Part shown: positions 62,897 to 64,000 of the stretch, piece by piece
Numbering within the stretch: the stretch's first letter is position 1
Layout: every line of letters starts with the position of its first letter
From: Cladopsammia gracilis
Lineage: Eukaryota; Cnidaria; Anthozoa; Scleractinia; Dendrophylliidae
DNA: 64,000 nt
Direction of reading: 5' to 3'
NCBI GenBank assembly: GCA_022457155.1
Contig: JAJGOT010000136.1
Coordinates: 433,501-497,500 of the forward strand
Translations under genes and position numbers: made by a program
Notes under the pieces: model-generated
The model's database searches: none
What the model was told of the DNA's origin: nothing
The model's input: the letters and a program-made list of their open reading frames with translations, nothing else

Positions 62897-64000
62897 CTGA
62901 GGAGCAGAAAAGGTACTTCAACAAAGGAGCAATTCACTAACACTACTACAGTCGAATCTGTAGTCACCCTCGGGGAATGGCTAAGTGACCGCTTAATACA
63001 GGTTGCACAGAATGCAAGTCAGTCACAATAAAAATGTCATTTTATATTATATTTGATCACTTAATGTAAGGTTAATGCACAAAAGCGCTAACAAAATCAC
63101 CTGGTTAAGAAACTGCAACAGTAAAATGGTATGACAAAGGAGATCATACAATACATGTAATATCAAAGGGCTCTTAAAGCCATCTCGTTAATGCGTTAGA
63201 ATGTGAGGTTAATAAAAAAACAATGTTGATAGTCAAAGGTAATTACTATTGGGTGGCGGCGGTCTTATTGCGTCTAGGGTGGTGAGAAAAGTCTATGAGG
63301 GACGTAGTTGGGGTAGACTTATTGAATATTCTAAAGATAGGTTAAAATGGTTTTAGTGACGAGCAGGATTTGTGTTAGGCTTGTGATGTTTTTTAAGGAA
63401 AAAAAATTGGAAGAATAATCAGTAGTTTGAATTTCAGTGACGTGAGTTTTATTTCCCATTTTATAGATTGCTCGTTTTAATTTCTCTTATTAGGGACACC
63501 GATCGAAGAGGTAGAGTAAAGTGTCGGAGAATAATGCTGTGGTAATGTGCACTTGGTGCTTGGGTAAAGGGTAGTGACGTGAAAAAAACCATGAAGACAA
63601 ATAAAATGGTAGACTGATGTTTTTTTTTCTTTGTCTTTGTTTGTCGTAAGTATCAGTCTGTTGTTTTATTTATTTTGACGTGAAAATGGCGGGAAAATGG
63701 TGATCGCGTGGTCATTTTTCGGTCATGTTTGCTATGGGCGCAGTTATAGTAATTGGTTTTTAATGGCATAGGTAGTAATTTTGAGAGAACCGCAGAGTTT
63801 TCTCGCGTGCAGCGCGCCATTTTTTTATTAACTTGTTTTTAGGTGGGCGGTGTGTTGGGAGTGTAGCAGTATTGATTATTGCGGTCGTGATGAAGAAACA
63901 GTGTCAACAGTATAATAAGTTATTCGAACAGCAGACTTGCGCTGATATTAAATCACGGACTGATAAATGAAGTGATCGTAAGGAGTGAATAATTCGTAGA
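62897..64000. other. Right flank, presumed intron of the receptor
   Basis: No further exon was seen upstream of the first FN3. A segment at 63160-63218 repeats one at 57395. The FN3 exon at 62896 starts in phase 1, so coding sequence must continue beyond the window. Confidence 0.5.

Overview
The window is eukaryotic, intron-rich and AT-rich. It looks like an invertebrate metazoan, most likely a cnidarian (stony coral or sea anemone). Evidence for this is the phase-1 Ig/FN3 exon-shuffled gene, tRNA-derived SINEs, a Penelope-like GIY-YIG retroelement remnant, TTAA-flanked MITEs and many foldback elements. Species cannot be fixed from the sequence alone. There are no bacterial-style genes, rRNAs or CRISPR arrays.

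Almost the whole window is one large minus-strand gene for a single-pass membrane receptor or adhesion protein of the Ig/fibronectin-III (FN3) superfamily. It is transcribed right to left and its 5' end lies beyond the right edge. In transcript order I can place: one FN3 exon (62.9 kb); eleven Ig exons (62.2 to 43.3 kb), the first nine being three repeats of an A-B-C trio; two single FN3 exons (42.0 and 39.9 kb); a tandem array of nineteen FN3 exons (29.8 to 9.2 kb), eighteen intact and one broken; two more Ig exons (8.6 and 6.5 kb); and a last exon (3.9 to 3.5 kb) with a transmembrane helix and a short tail with tyrosine motifs YMEL, YQSL, YYNV and YEEI. The 35 intact exons add up to about 3,440 codons. 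Every internal exon starts and ends in phase 1, so any exon can be skipped or duplicated without breaking the frame. All eighteen intact array exons are exactly 297 nt long.

The FN3 array is the standout feature. Its exons fall into three recurring subtypes (called alpha, beta, gamma here), often in beta-alpha-gamma order. Several pairs also share intron sequence, which points to recent segmental duplication. Some exons are mosaics of two subtypes, suggesting conversion or unequal exchange, and one gamma copy is dead (in-frame stop plus deleted splice donor). This architecture fits a rapidly evolving recognition or adhesion receptor, but that role is inference.

Introns carry repeats: a nearly complete type-I hammerhead ribozyme next to a perfect 54-bp palindrome and a TA microsatellite (4.1 to 4.3 kb), a 2-kb palindrome made of two head-to-head Penelope-like fragments (25.3 to 27.2 kb), SINE copies, a LINE tail, a 1.5-kb long-TIR DNA element with a small helix-turn-helix-like ORF (36.6 to 38.1 kb), a 2.2-kb TTAA-flanked element (34.2 to 36.4 kb) and many MITEs. 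A possible extra coding exon on the minus strand at 33.6 to 33.8 kb, with repeated SDLYEP-like motifs, does not fit the phase pattern of the receptor. The 1 to 3.5 kb and 62.9 to 64 kb ends hold no gene I can support.
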